Assembly: GCA_029582165.1 (NCBI GenBank)
Contig: CM055877.1
Coordinates: 30,586,241-30,650,240, forward strand
Reading direction: 5' to 3'
Source: Portulaca oleracea
Taxonomy: Eukaryota > Streptophyta > Magnoliopsida > Caryophyllales > Portulacaceae
Length of the DNA stretch: 64,000 bases
In this document: positions 36,599 to 49,934 of the stretch, piece by piece
Layout: each line of letters begins with the position of its first letter
Numbering within the stretch: the first letter of the stretch is position 1
Position numbers and translations under genes: made by a program
Notes under the pieces: model-generated
What the model saw: only the letters and a program-made list of their open reading frames with translations
Databases searched by the model: none
What the model was told of the DNA's origin: nothing

Positions 36599-38004
36599 AT
36601 GGATTGCGAAAGGTCTAGCAAGAATTCCCAGCGTGATCTACAATGCTTGAAGCAACAAATTGATGATCTTGCCAAGCAAATGGAAGAATGTGGGATTCTT
36701 CCAAAGGGTCAAGAAGCACAAAATCACGTGTGGTTCACTCTTCTAGGTTGAATATGAAGCACCTTATGCGGAGTAAACATTCCAACAAAGAATGGGAAGA
36801 AAGTTGAAGATTTCTTGCCATCAGATTCAAAGGTGACTCCATCAACAATCTTGAAGGAGTTAAGCGAGGAAGCATGGATGTACTTGATTATACAATAGAA
36901 TTCAGTGGCGATTATGGAAGAATGGCCTTAAGGAGGGCGATCCACGCATTTTGGTATACTACTTTCTTGGTCTTAATGATTACATTCGGCGTGTTGTTGT
37001 AAATCAACCTTTCACAAACTTGGAAGAGTTAAGTTCTTTAGCTCTCGATGTTGGAAGACAAAGGAGATGTTGTCTTTGCCAAAGTTTAGGTCACATTGAT
37101 TTGGAGTGTCTAACAAGAAAGATGTGTCTTTGGTTGAGTACGAAGCGTATGGTAATGAATTAAATGAGGAGGAGAATAAAGAGGAAGAAAAGGTAGAAGA
37201 GGAGCGTATGGAAAAGTGGCTTGTGACAAAAGAAGCAAGTGTGGCGTATGAACATCCACAAGAGAGTGCAAGATCTCGTTATACCAACAAAGGAGAAGTA
37301 TGTTCATTGAACCAAGAAAAGGAAAGTTGTGCCTCTATGGATATCTTTGTTGTCCTTACCTTGAAAGGTTAAGCCATGACAAGTTCATTCATTTCAATCG
37401 AAGTTTAGTAAGTCTTTGCTTTTACAAAATTTGCAGCGATTCATTATATTGCAAAATTACTTCTATGGATTCTTGTCATACTTTGTTGGAAGGACCAAAG
37501 TTGCTTGATAGGAATATCATGCCTCTTGATGCATCTCTACTTCCATCTTATACCAGCGGCCTAAGAAGGAAGAAAGCCATCTTGTGTTGATCATGAAGAA
37601 GGAGTATCGAGGAATAAAGAATATAAGGATCCTATTCTTATACATTTGGAGAAGAATGAAGCGGATCAGTATCCATCACATTTTGAATCTTCCATGAAGC
37701 GTATCTTGTGGCATCGAAAGATATCTACTCGGATCACTTGGTTGAAAGTAGAAGATTGAAAGGATGAAATAGCCCAGTCATCAAAGTGCATTGTTTCATG
37801 CTAAATGACAAGGGTAAAGTGGTAAGAATAGACTTGGGAAGTGAGAAGCAGCGTGAGCGACCAGCGTTAGCGGTGAAGAAACACAAATCAAGTCTTATGG
37901 TGTTCGAATTGATCGGAAGAAAGTTTAAGAAGTTCATCAAAGGAATCTCGATGACTTGAAGCTTTCAGAAGAAAGTCTTTGTGAAGAAGGCAAGTGAGAG
38001 TTGA
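36599..38004 (+). pseudogene. Family A gag-pro remnant, copy 12
   Basis: The knuckle is complete in 36951-37163 but is followed by the tgtctaac shift. A small insertion (atctttgttgtcc) changes the junction between acidic linker and protease remnant. The latter is open at 37300-37590 (LCFYKICSDSLYC, SMDSCHTLLEGPK). The leader variant gaaatatcttag starts here and is shared by copies 12-16. Confidence 0.77.
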
Positions 38005-38040
38005 TTTTCCAAAGTTTGAGGCAAACTTTTCAGGGGTGTA

Positions 38041-38994
38041 TGATGCATAATTGATGGCCTTATACATCAAGGTAAACCATGGAGACATCTAATAGTCACC
38101 TAGAAGAAAGAAGAGCTCAAGTCTCTCATATATCTCTCTACTTGGAAGGGATCAACTCATATGGTTGTATACTTTTGCTCCTTAATTCAAGGACCATGAA
38201 GCTATCATAGAAGTCATCCTAGAGAGGATTAATCTACATTCAGAGCTTTCGTATGGTTCAAGAATCTTTAAGTTTGGATGAGAATCCAAGGAGTTATTCA
38301 TATTTGTAATATAGCTTAGTTCATTGTTTTCTTTATGATGTAATCATTAGAGTAGATGATGAAAGCCCTAAGTGGCCCATTTCTTGTCTTGTACACGCCA
38401 TAAGGGAGGGCTTGTAACTATAAATACCCCCCTTAGGGTGCTTTGTAATTCATTCATACACATTGAGTTTTAGATAAACAAACACATGTTGTGTTCTTTC
38501 TAGCTTTCATGCTAGGCTCTTTTCGTTTCTCTCTTGTTGGATTCGAATCATGCCCTTCTTCTAGCTAAGGTTGGCATCCTTAGTGGTGAAAGGAAGGAAT
38601 TGAAGGTCTCTTGAAGGTGGTGTGGCTATATCCTTCCAAGTCTTGAAAACCATTAACTATCAGCGTTCATTCATCCATTTATCATCCATCTCACGTTATT
38701 CTTCAAGAATTCAACAAGAATTCATCAAGCATTCAAAGAAGCATTTGTTCTTCATCAACGTCAAGCTTCAAGCGTGCATCCATTCAAACGCTTCATTCGT
38801 TCATCATTCATCATTCGTTCATCTTTTCTATTCATTATTTGGTAATCATCTTTCATAGTTCTTTCCATCCTTTTCTTCCATTTCTATTCCATTTTTGGTT
38901 CTTTGGAACTTTGAGAAGGGAGATTCCTATCTTCGTTTTTAAAGATCCTTAGATATTGTGTAATGAGATCATCCCTTGGTCTCATTATGCATCA
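38041..38994 (+). repeat. LTR-A copy 13
   Basis: 954 bp with TATAAATA at 38419-38426 and a canonical PBS after it. The inner arm of the 5' hairpin has one substitution (ttatacatca). The U5 repeat is contracted at attcaaagaagc and gcttcaagcgtgc. Confidence 0.9.
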
Positions 38995-39254
38995 ATTTGG
39001 TATCAGAGCTTAGGAGTTTGAAATATCTTAGTTCTTGAAACAATCTTTTTACAATCTTTCCCTCTCCCACATGTTCCCCATCACCCCTACCATCACACGT
39101 CCATCACAAAATCCATCCTCCATCACACGTCCCCACTAAACTCCACAAAGAACCCGTGAGCCCAAACACAAATCAACCAATTCCCCCTCCGTCCATACAT
39201 GCTAACCATCCTACCATGAGTTTCTTGTGATCTTTTGAATCAAGATTGGTTCTA

Positions 39255-40661
39255 ATGGATTGCAAAGGTCTATGAAATTCCCACGTGATCTACAATGCTT
39301 GAAGCAACAAATTGATGATCTTGCCAAGCAAATGGAAGAATGTGGGATTCTTCGAAAGAGTCGAAGAAGCTGAAATCACGTGTGGTTCACTCTTCTAAGG
39401 TTGAATATGAAGCACCTTATGCGGAGTAAACATTCCAACAAAAGAATGGGAAGAAAGGTCAAGACGATTGCATGCCATCAGATTACAAAGGATACTCCAA
39501 CAACAATATTGAAGAAGTTAAGCAAGGAAACATGGATGTACTAGATTATCTGATAGAATTCAAGTGGCGATTATGGAAGAATGGCCTTAAGGAGGGCGAT
39601 CCACGCATTTTGGTATACTACTTTCTTGGTCTTAATGATTACATTCGGCGTGTTGTTGTAAATCAACCTTTCACAAACTTGGAAGAGTTAAGTTCTTTAG
39701 CTCTCGATGTTGGAAGACAAAGGAGATGTTGTCTTTGCCAATGTTTAGGTCAGATTGATTTGGAGTGTCTAACAAGAAAGATGTGTCTTTGGTTGAGTAC
39801 CAGCGTATGGTAATGAATTAAATGAGGAGGAGAATAAAGAGGAAGAAAAGGTAGAAGAGGAGCGTATGGAAAAGTGGCTTGTGACAAAAGAAGCAAGTGT
39901 GGCGTATGAACATCCACAAAGAGAGTGCAAGATCTCTCATTATACCAACAAAGGAGAAGTATGTTCATTGAACGAGAAAAGGAAAGTTGTGCCTCCTATG
40001 GATATCTTTGTTGTCCTTACATGAAAGGTTAAGCCATGACAAGTTCATTCATTTCAATCGAAGTTTAGTAAGTCTTTGCTTTTACAAAATTTGCAGCGAT
40101 TCATTATATTGCAAAATTACTTCTATGGATTCTTGTCATACTTTGTTGGAAGGACCAAAGTTGCTTGATAGGAATATCATGCCTCTTGATGCATCTCTAC
40201 TTCCATCTTATACCACGGCCTAAGAAGGAAGAAAGCCATCTTGTGTTGATCATGAAGAAGGAGTATCGAGGAATAAAGAATATAAGGATCCTATTCTTAT
40301 ACATTTGGAGAAGAATGAAGCGGATCAGTATCCATCACATTTTGAATCTTCCATGAAGCATATCTTCCATGAGCATCAAAGATATCTACTCGGATCACTT
40401 GGTTGAAAGGCGAAGATTGAAAGGATGAAATAGCCCAGTCATCAAAGTGCATTGTTTCATGCTAAATGACAAGGTAAAGTGGTAAGAATAGACTTGGGAA
40501 GTGAGAAGCAGCGTGAGACCAGCGTTCGGTGAAGAAACACAAATCCAAGTCTTATGGTGTTCGAGAATTGATCGGAAGAAAGTTTAAGAAGTTCATCAAA
40601 GAATCTCGATGACTTCAAGCTTTCGAAGAAAGTCTTTGTGAAGAAGGCAAGTGAGAGTTGA
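39255..40661 (+). pseudogene. Family A gag-pro remnant, copy 13
   Basis: The stretch 39472-39813 (113 codons) is open through the capsid part and knuckle. The zinc-ligand histidine is replaced by glutamine (ggtcagattg; CCLCQCLGQIDLEC), a true substitution rather than an indel, so this copy could not bind zinc normally. The region 39462-39545 carries other private substitutions (cgattgcatgcc, ggatactccaacaac, gaagaagttaagcaagg), making this copy the most diverged in sequence. Confidence 0.8.
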
Positions 40662-40699
40662 TTTTCCAAAGTTTGAGGCAAACTTTTTAGCAGGGTGTA

Positions 40700-41666
40700 T
40701 GATGCATAATTGATGGCCTTATGCATCAAGGCCAACCATGGAGACATCTAATACTCACCTAGAAGAAAGAAGAGCTCAAGTCTCTCATATATCTCTCAAC
40801 TTGGAAGGGATCAACTCATATGGTTATATAGTTTTGCTCCTTAATTCAAGGACCATGAAGCTATCATAGAAGTCATCCTAGAGAGGATTAATCTACATTC
40901 CAGGAGCTTTCATATGGTTCAAGAATCTTTAAGTTTGGATGAGAATCGAGGAGTTATTCATATTTGTAATATAGCTTAGTTCATTGTTTTCTTTATGATG
41001 TAATCATTAGAGTAGATGATGAAAGCCCTAAGTGGCCCATTTCTTGTCTTGTACACGCCATAAGGGAGGGCTTGTAACTATAAATACCCCCCTTAGGGTG
41101 CTTTGTAATTTATTCATACACATTGAGTTTTAGATAAACAAACACATGTTGTGTTCTTTCTAGCTTTCATGCTAGGCTCTTTTCGTTTCTCTCTTGTTGG
41201 ATTCGAATCATCCCCTTCTTCTAGCTAAGGTTGGCATCCTTAGTGGTGAAAGGAAGGAATTGAAGGTCTCTTGAAGGTGGTGTGGCTATATCCTTTCAAG
41301 AGTCTTCAAAAGCCACCAACTATCCAACGTTCATTCATCCATTTACCATCCATCTCACGTTATTCTTCAAGAATTCAACAAGAATTCATCAAGCATTCAA
41401 CAAGAAGCATTCGTTCTTCATAACCACGTCCAAGCTTCAACAAACGTGCATCCATTCAAACGCTTCATTCGTTCATCATTCATCATTCGTTCATCTTTTC
41501 TATTCATTATTTGGTAATCATCTTTCATAATTCTTTCCATCCTTTTCATCCATTTCTATTCCATTTTTTGTTCTTTGGAACTTTGAGAAGGGAGATTCCT
41601 ATCTTCGTTTTTAATGATCCTTAGATATTGTGTAATGAGATCATCCCTTGGTCTCATTATGCATCA
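40700..41666 (+). repeat. LTR-A copy 14
   Basis: 967 bp with TATAAATA at 41079-41086 and full-length homopolymers. The ccatttaccatcc and ttttttgttctttgg variants are shared only with LTR 15. Confidence 0.9.
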
Positions 41667-41930
41667 ATTTGGTATCAAAGCTTAGGAGTTTGAAATATCT
41701 TAGTTCTTGAAACAATCTTTTTACAATCTTTCCCTCTCCCACATGTTCCCCATCACCCCTACCATCACACGTCCATCACTAAATCCATCCTCCATCACAC
41801 GTCCCCACTAAACTCCACAAAGAACCCGTGAGCCCAAACACAAATCCAACCAATTCTCCCCTCACGTCCCTTCTATGCTAACCATCCTACCATGAGTTTC
41901 TTGTGATCTTTTGAATCAAGATTGGTTCTA

Positions 41931-43344
41931 ATGGATTGCAAAAGGTCTAGCAAGAATTCCCAACGTGATCTACAATGCTTGAAGCAACAAATTGATGATC
42001 TTGCCAAGCAAATGGAAGAATGTGGGATTCTTCCAAAGAAAGAAGTCGAAAAAATCACGTGTGGTTCACTCTTCTAAGGTTGAATATGAAGCACCTTATG
42101 CGCGGAGTAAACATTCCAACAAAGAATGGGAAGAAAGTTCGAAGATTTCTTGCCATCCAGATTACAAAGGTGACTCCATCAACAATCTTGAAGGAGTTAA
42201 GCAAGGAAGCATGGATGTACTTGATTATACATTAGAATTCAGTGGCAATTATGGAAGAATGGCCTTAAGGAGGGCGATCCACGCATTTTGGTATACTACT
42301 TTCTTGGTCTTAATGATTACATTCGGCGTGTTGTTGTAAATCAACCTTTCACAAACTTGGAAGAGTTAAGTTCTTTAGCTCGATGTTGGAAGACAAAGGA
42401 GATGTTGTCTTTGCCAAGTTTAGGTCACACTGATTTGGAGTGTCCTAACAAGAAAGATGTGTCTTTGGTTGAGTACCAAGCGTATGGTAATGAATTAAAT
42501 GAGGAGGAGAATAAAGAGGAAGAAAAGGTAGAAGAGGAGCATATGGAAAAGTGGCTTGTGATAAAAGAAGCAAGTGTGGCGTATGAACATCCACAAAGAG
42601 AGTGCAAGATCTCTCATTATACCAACAAAGGAGAAGTATGTTCATTGAACCAAGAAAGGAAAGTTGTGCCTCCTATGGATATCTTTTTGTCCTTACGCAA
42701 AGGTTAAGCCATGACAAGTTCATTCATTTCAATCGGGAAGTTTAGTAAGTCTTTGCTTTTACAAAATTTGCAAAGATTCATTATATTGCAAAATTACTTC
42801 TATGGATTCTTGTCATACTTTGTTGGAAGGACCAAGTTGCTTGATAGGAATATCATGCCTCTTGATGCATCTCTACTTCCATCTTATACCACGCGGCTAA
42901 GAAGGAAGAAAGCCATCTTGTGTTGATCATGAAGAAGGAGTATCGAGGAATAAAGAATATAAGGATCCTATTCTTATACATTTGGAGAAGAATGAAAGCG
43001 GATCAGTATCCATCACATTTTGAATCTTCCACGAAGCATATCTTCCATGAGCATCGAAAGATATCTACTCGGATCACTTGGTTGAAAGGTAGAAGATTGA
43101 AAGGATGAAATAGCCCAGTCATCAAAGTGCATTGTTTCATGCTAAATGACAAGGGTAAAGTGGTAAGAATAGACTTGGGAAGTGAGAAGCAGCGTGAACA
43201 ACCACGTTCGCGGTGAAGAAACACAAATCCAAGTCTTATGGTGTTCGAGAATTGATCGGAAGAAAGTTTAAGAAGTTCATCAAAGGAATCTCGATGACTT
43301 GAAGCTTTCGAAGAAAGTCTTTGTGAAGAAGGCAAGTGAGTTGA
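41931..43344 (+). pseudogene. Family A gag-pro remnant, copy 14
   Basis: This is the longest internal copy (internal region 1716 bp). The acidic linker and CSLNQERKVVPPMDIF are open in 42288-42707, supporting the single-frame reading of gag and protease. The knuckle is broken by gctcgatg and tttgccaagttt. The PBS differs by one base (tggtatcaaagc), as in copy 15. Confidence 0.8.
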
Positions 43345-43382
43345 TTTTCCAAAGTTTGAGGGCAAACTTTTTCAAGGGTGTA

Positions 43383-44345
43383 TGATGCATAATTGATGGC
43401 CTTATGCATCAAGGCGACCATGGAGACATCTAATACTCACCTAGAAGAAAGAAGAGCTCAAGTCTCTCATATATCTCTCTACTTGGAAGGGATCAACTCA
43501 TATGGTTGTATACTTTTGCTCCTTAATTCAAGGACCATGAAGCTATCATAGAAGTCATCCTAGAGAGGATTAATCTACATTCCAGGAGCTTTCATATGGT
43601 TCAAGAATCTTTAAGTTTGGATGAGAATCCAAGGAGTTATTCATATTTGTAATATAGCTTAGTTCATTGTTTTCTTTATGATGTAATCATTACAGTAGAT
43701 GATGAAAGCCCTAAGTGGCCCATTTCTTGTCTTGTACACGCCATAAGGGAGGGCTTGTAACTATAAATACCCCCCTTAGGGTGCTTTGTAATTCATTCAT
43801 ACACATTGAGTTTTAGATAAACAAACACATGTTGTGTTCTTTCTAGCTTTAATGCTAGGTTCTTTTCGTTTCTCTCTTGTTGGATTCGAATCATCCCCTT
43901 CTTCTAGCTAAGGTTGGCATCCTTAGTGGTGAAAGGAAGGAATTGAAGGTCTCTTGAAGGTGGTGTGGCTATATCCTTCGAGAGTCTTGAAAACCATAAC
44001 TATCAGCGTTCATTCATCCATTTACCATCCATCTCACGTTATTCTTCAAGAATTCAACAAGAATTCATCAAGCATACAACAAGAAGCATTCGTTCTTCAT
44101 CAACACGTCCAAGCTTCAACAAACGTGCATCCATTCAAACGCTTCATTCGTTCATCATTCATCATTCGTTCATCTTTTCTATTCATTATTTGGTAATCAT
44201 CTTTCATAGTTCTTTCCATCCTTTTCATCCATTTCTATTCCATTTTTTGTTCTTTGGACCTTTGAGAAGGGAGATTCCTATCTTCGTTTTTAAAGATCCT
44301 TAGATATTGTGTAATGAGATAATCCCTTGGTCTCATTATGCATCA
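43383..44345 (+). repeat. LTR-A copy 15
   Basis: 963 bp with TATAAATA at 43762-43769. Private C-to-A changes appear (gctttaatgc, gagataatccc, gcatacaac). Confidence 0.9.
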
Positions 44346-44609
44346 ATTTGGTATCAAAGCTTAGGAGTTTGAAATATCTTAGTTCTTGAAACAATCTTTT
44401 TACAATCTTTCCCTCTCCCACATGTTCCCCATCACCCCTACCATCACACGTCCATCACAAAATCCATCCTCCCTCACACGTCCCCACTAAACTCCACAAA
44501 GAACCCGTGAGCCCAAACACAAATCCAACCAATTCCCCCCTCACGTCTCTTCTATGCTAACCATTCTACCATGAGTTTCTTGTGATCTTTTGAATCAAGA
44601 TTGGTTCTA

Positions 44610-46014
44610 ATGGATTGCAAAAGGTCTAGCAAGAATTCCCAACGTGATCTCTGATGCTTGAAGCAACAAATTGATGATCTTGCCAAGCAAATGGAAGAAT
44701 GTGGGATTCTTCGAAAGTCGAAGCACAAAATCACGTGTGGTTCACTCTTCTAAGGTTGAATATGAAGCACCTTATGCGCGAGTAAACATTCCAACAAAAG
44801 AATGGGAAGAAAGTTCGAAGATTTCTTGCCATCCGATTACAAAGGTGACTCCATCAACAATCTTGAAGGAGTTAAGCGAGGAAGCATGGATGTACTTGAT
44901 TATACAATAGAATTCAAGTGGCGATTATGGAAGAATGGCCTTAAGGAGGGCGATCCACGCATTTTGGTATACTACTTTCTTGGTCTTAATGATTACATTC
45001 GGCGTGTTGTTGTAAATCAACCTTTCACAAACTTGGAAGAGTTAAGTTCTTTAGCTCTCGATGTTGGAAGACAAAGGAGATGTTGTCTTTGCCAAGTTTA
45101 GGTCACATTGATTTGGAGTGTCTAACAAGAAAGATGTGTCTTTGGTTGAGTACCAAGCGTATGGTAATGAATTAAATGAGGAGGAGAATAAAGAGGAAGA
45201 AAAGGTAGAAGAGGGCGTATGGAAAAGTGGCTTGTGACAAAAGAAGCAAGTGTGGCGTATGAACATCCACAAAGAGAGTGCAAGATCTCTCATTATACGA
45301 CAAAGGAGAAGTATGTTCATTGAACCAAGAAAGGAAAGTTGTGCCTCCTATGGATATACTTTTGTCCTTACGCAAAGGTTAAGCCATGACAAGTTCATTC
45401 ATTTCAATCGAAGTTTAGTAAGTCTTTGCTTTTACAAAATTTGCAGCGATTCATTATATTGCAAAATTACTTCTATGGATTCTTGTCATACTTTGTTGGA
45501 AGGACCAAGTTGCTTGATAGGAATATCATGCCTCTTGATGCATCTCTACTTCCATCTTATACCAGCGGCCTAGAAGGAAGAAAGCCATCTTGTGTTGATC
45601 ATGAAGAAGGAGTATCGAGGAATAAAGAATATAAGGATCCTATTCTTATACATTTGGAGAAGAATGAAGCGGATCAAATATCCATCACATTTTGAATCTT
45701 CCATGAAGCATATCTTCCATGAGCATCAAAGATATCTACTCGGATCACTTGGTTGAAAGTAGAAGATTGAAAGGATGAAATAGCCCAGTCATCAAAGTGC
45801 ATTGTTTCATGCTAAATGACAAGGGTAAAGTGGTAAGAATAGACTTGGGAAGTGAGAAGCAGCGTGAACAACCGCGTTCACGGTGAAGAAACACAAATCA
45901 AGTCTTATGGTGTTGAGAATTGATCGGAAGAAAGTTTAAGAAGTTCATCAAAGGAATCTCGATGACTTGAAGCTTTCGAAGAAAGTCTTTGTGAAGAAGG
46001 AAAGTGAGAGTTGA
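44610..46014 (+). pseudogene. Family A gag-pro remnant, copy 15
   Basis: The capsid part is open at 44802-45101 (FEDFLPSDYKGDS to EELSSLALDVGRQ), ending in the knuckle at tttgccaagttt. The stretch 45250-45573 covers the end of the linker to the protease remnant in a shifted frame. Confidence 0.77.
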
Positions 46015-46055
46015 TTTTCCAAAGTTTGAGGGCAAACTTTTTCAGCAGGGGTGTA

Positions 46056-47012
46056 TGATGCATAATTGATGGCCTTATGCATCAAGGTCAACCATGGAGA
46101 CATCTAATACTCACCTAGAAGAAAGAAGAGCTCAAGTCTCTCATATATCTCTCTTCTTGGAAGGGATCAACTCATATGGTTGTATACTTTTGCTCCTTAA
46201 TTCAAGGACCATGAAGCTATCATAGAAGTCATCCTAGAGAGGATTAATCTACATTCTGGAGCTTTCGTATGGTTGAGAATCTTTAAGTTTGGATGAGAAT
46301 CCAAGGAGTTATTCATATTTGTAATATAGCTTAGTTCATTGTTTTCTTTATGATGTAATCATTAGAGTAGATGATGAAAGCCCTAAGTGGCCCATTTCTT
46401 GTCTTGTACACACCATAAGGAGGGCTTGTAACTATAAATACCCCCTTAGGGTGCTTTGTAATTCATTCACACATTGAATTTTAGATAAACAAACACATGT
46501 TGTGTTCTTTCTAGCTTTCATGCTAGGTTCTTTCGTTTCTCTCTTGTTGGATTCGAATCATCCCCTTCTTCTAGCTAAGGTTGGCATCCTTAGTGGTGAA
46601 AGGAAGGAATTGAAGGTCTCTTGAAGGTGGTGTGGCTATATCCTTCCAGAGTCTTCAAAACCATTAACTATCAACGTTCATTCATCCATCTATCATCCAT
46701 CTCACGTTATTCTTCATCAAGAATTCAACAAGAATTCATCAAGCATTCAACAAGAAGCATTTGTTCTTCATCATCACGTCAAGCTTCAACAAGCGTGCAT
46801 CCATTCAAGCGCTTCATTCGTTCATCATTCATCATTCGTTCATCTTTTCTATTCATTATTTGGTAATCATCTTTCATAGTTCTTTCAATCCTTTTCATCC
46901 ATTTCTTTTCCATTTTGGTTCTTTGGAACTTTGAGAAGGAGATTCCTATCTTCGTTTTTAAGATCCTTAGATATTGTGTAATGAGATCATCCCTTGGTCT
47001 CATTATGCATCA
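46056..47012 (+). repeat. LTR-A copy 16
   Basis: 957 bp with TATAAATA at 46433-46440. This is a transition copy: it has ccatctatcatcc (shared with LTRs 17-19) and tctttcaatcc (shared with LTR 17) but keeps the older ttgtgttctttctagc. Confidence 0.88.
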
Positions 47013-47262
47013 ATTAGTATCGAGCTTAGGAGTTTGAAATATCTTAGTTCTTGAAACAATCTTTTACAATCTTTCCCTCTCCACATGTTCCCCATCACCC
47101 CTACCATCGCCGTCCATCACAAATCCATCCTCCATCGCGTCCCCACTAAACTCCACAAGAACGTGAGCCCAAACACAAATCCAACCAATTCTCCCTGCGT
47201 CCCTTCATGCTAACCATCCTACCATGAGTTTCTTGTGATCTTTTGAATCAAGATTGGTTCTA

Positions 47263-48673
47263 ATGGATTGCAAAGGTCTATGAGAATTCCCAGCGTGATC
47301 TCTGATGCTTGAAGCAACAAATTGATGATCTTGCCAAGCAAATGGAAGAATGTGGGATTCTTCAAAGGGGTCAAGAAGCACAAAATCACGTGTGGTTCAC
47401 TCTTCTAAGGTTGAATATGAAGCACCTTATGCGCGGAGTAAACATTCCAACAAAAGAATGGGAAGAAAGTTGAAGATTTCTTGCCATCAGATTACAAGGT
47501 GACTCCATCAACAATCTTGAAGGAGTTAAGCGAGGAAGCATGGATGTACTTGATTATACAATAGAATTCAAGTGGCAATTATGGAAGAATGGCCTTAAGG
47601 AGGGCGATCCACGCATTTTGGTATACTACTTTCTTGGTCTTAATGATTACATTCGGCGTGTTGTTGTAAATCAACCTTTCACAAACTTGGAAGAGTTAAG
47701 TTCTTTAGCTCTCGATGTTGGAAGACAAAGGAGATGTTGTCTTTGCCAAAGTTTAGGTCACATTGATTTGGAGTGTCTAACAAGAAAGATGTGTCTTTGG
47801 TTGAGTACGAAGCGTATGGTAATGAATTAAATGAGGAGGAGAATAAAGAGGAAGAAAAGGTAGAAGAGGAGCATATGGAAAAGTGGCTTGTGACAAAGAA
47901 GCAAGTGTGGCGTATGAACATCCACAAAGAGAGTGCAAGATCTCTCATTATACCAACAAAGGAGAAGTATGTTCATTGAACCAGAAAAGGAAAGTTGTGC
48001 CTCCTATGGATATACTTTTGTCCTTACCTTGAAGGTTAAGCCATGACAAGTTCATTCATTTCAATCGAAGTTTAGTAAGTCTTTGCTTTTACAAAATTTG
48101 CAGCGATTCATTATATTGCAAAATTACTTCTATGGATTCTTGTCATACTTTGTTGGAAGGACCAAAGTTGCTTGATAGGAATATCATGCCTCTTGATGCA
48201 TCTCTACTTCCATCTTATACCACGGCCTAAGAAGGAAGAAAGCCATCTTGTGTTGATCATGAAGAAGGAGTATCGAGGAATAAAGAATATAAGGATCCTA
48301 TTCTTATACATTTGGAGAAGAATGAAAGCGGATCAGTATCCATCACATTTGAATCTTCCTGAAGCATATCTTCCATGAGCATCAAAGATATCTACTCGGA
48401 TCACTTGGTTGAAAGTAGAAGATTGAAAGGATGAAATAGCCCAAGTCATCAAAGTGCATTGTTTCATGCTAAATGACAAGGGTAAAGTGGTAAGAATAGA
48501 CTTGGGAAGTGAGAAGCAGCGTGAACAACCAGCGTTCGCGGTGAAGAAACACAAATCCAAGTCTTATGGTCGAGAATTGATCGGAAGAAAGTTTAAGAAG
48601 TTCATCAAAGGAATCTCGATGACTTGAAGCTTTCAAGAAGAAAGTCTTTGTGAAGAAGGAAAGTGAGAGTTGA
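47263..48673 (+). pseudogene. Family A gag-pro remnant, copy 16
   Basis: Open from MDVLDYTIEFKWQLW through a complete knuckle at 47540-47830, then shifted at tgtctaac. A lost A in acaaagaagc shifts the end of the acidic linker. The PBS is attagtatcgagc. Confidence 0.77.
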
Positions 48674-48713
48674 TTTTCCAAAGTTTGAGGGCAAACTTTT
48701 CAGCAGGGGTGTA

Positions 48714-49679
48714 TGATGCATAATTGATGGCCTTATGCATCAAGGCTGACCATGGAGACATCTAATACTCACCTAGAAGAAAGAAGAGCTCAAGTATCTC
48801 ATATATCTCTCTACTTGGAAGGGATCAACTCATATGGTTGTATACTTTTGCTCCTTAATTCAGGGACCATGAAGCTATCATAGAAGTCATCCTAGAGAGG
48901 ATTAATCTACATTCGAGAGCTTTCGTATGGTTCGAGAATCTTTAAGTTTGGATGAGAATCAAGGAGTTATTCATATTTGTAATATAGCTTAGTTCATTGT
49001 TTTCTTTATGATGTAATCATTAGAGTAGATGATGAAAGCCTAAGTGGCCCATTTCTTGTCTTGTACACACCATAAGGAGGGCTTGTAACTATAAATACCC
49101 CCTTAGGGTGCTTTGTAATTCATTCATACACATTGAATTTTAGATAAACAAACACATGGTGTGTTCTTTCTAGCTTTCATGCTAGGTTCTTTTAGTTTCT
49201 CTATTGTTGGATTCTAATCATCCACTTCTTATAGATAAGGTTGGCATACTTAGTTGAGAAAGGAAGGAATTGAATGTATCTAGAAGGAGTTGTGGCTATA
49301 TCCTTCGAGAGTCTTCAAAGCCATTAACTATCAGCGTTCATTCATCCATCTATCATCCATCTCACGTCATCATATTTCTTCAAGAATTCAACAAGAATTC
49401 ATCAAGCATTCAACAAGAAGCATTTGTTCTTCATCATCACGTCAAGCTTCAACAAATGTGCATCCATTCAAGCGCTTCATTCGTCATCGTTCATCATTCG
49501 TTCATCTTTTCTATTCATTATTTGGTAATAATCTTTCATAGTTCTTTCAATCCTTTTCATCCATTTCTATTCCATTTTTGGTTCTTTGGAACTTTGAGAA
49601 GGGAGATTCCTATCTTCGTTTTTAAAGATCCTTAGATATATTGTGTAATGAGATCATCCCTTGGTCTCATTATGCATCA
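48714..49679 (+). repeat. LTR-A copy 17
   Basis: 966 bp with TATAAATA at 49090-49097. A cluster of C-to-A and G-to-T changes occupies about 49193-49290 (cttttagtttctc, ctattgttgg, ccacttcttatagataagg, catacttagttgagaaag). The tcatcatatttcttc insertion in the U5 block is shared with LTRs 18 and 19. Confidence 0.88.
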
Positions 49680-49934
49680 ATTTGGTATCAGAACTTAGGA
49701 GTTTGAAATCTCTTAGTTCTTGAAACAATCTTTTTACAATCTTTCCCTCTCCCACACGTTCCCCATCACCCCTACCATCACACGTCCATCACAAAATCCA
49801 TCCTCCATCACCGTCCCTAAACTCCACAAAGAACCCGTGAGCCCAAACACAAATCAACGATTCCCCCTCGTCCCTTACATGCTAACCATCCTACCATGAG
49901 TTTCTTGTGATCTTTTGAATCAAGATTGGTTCTA

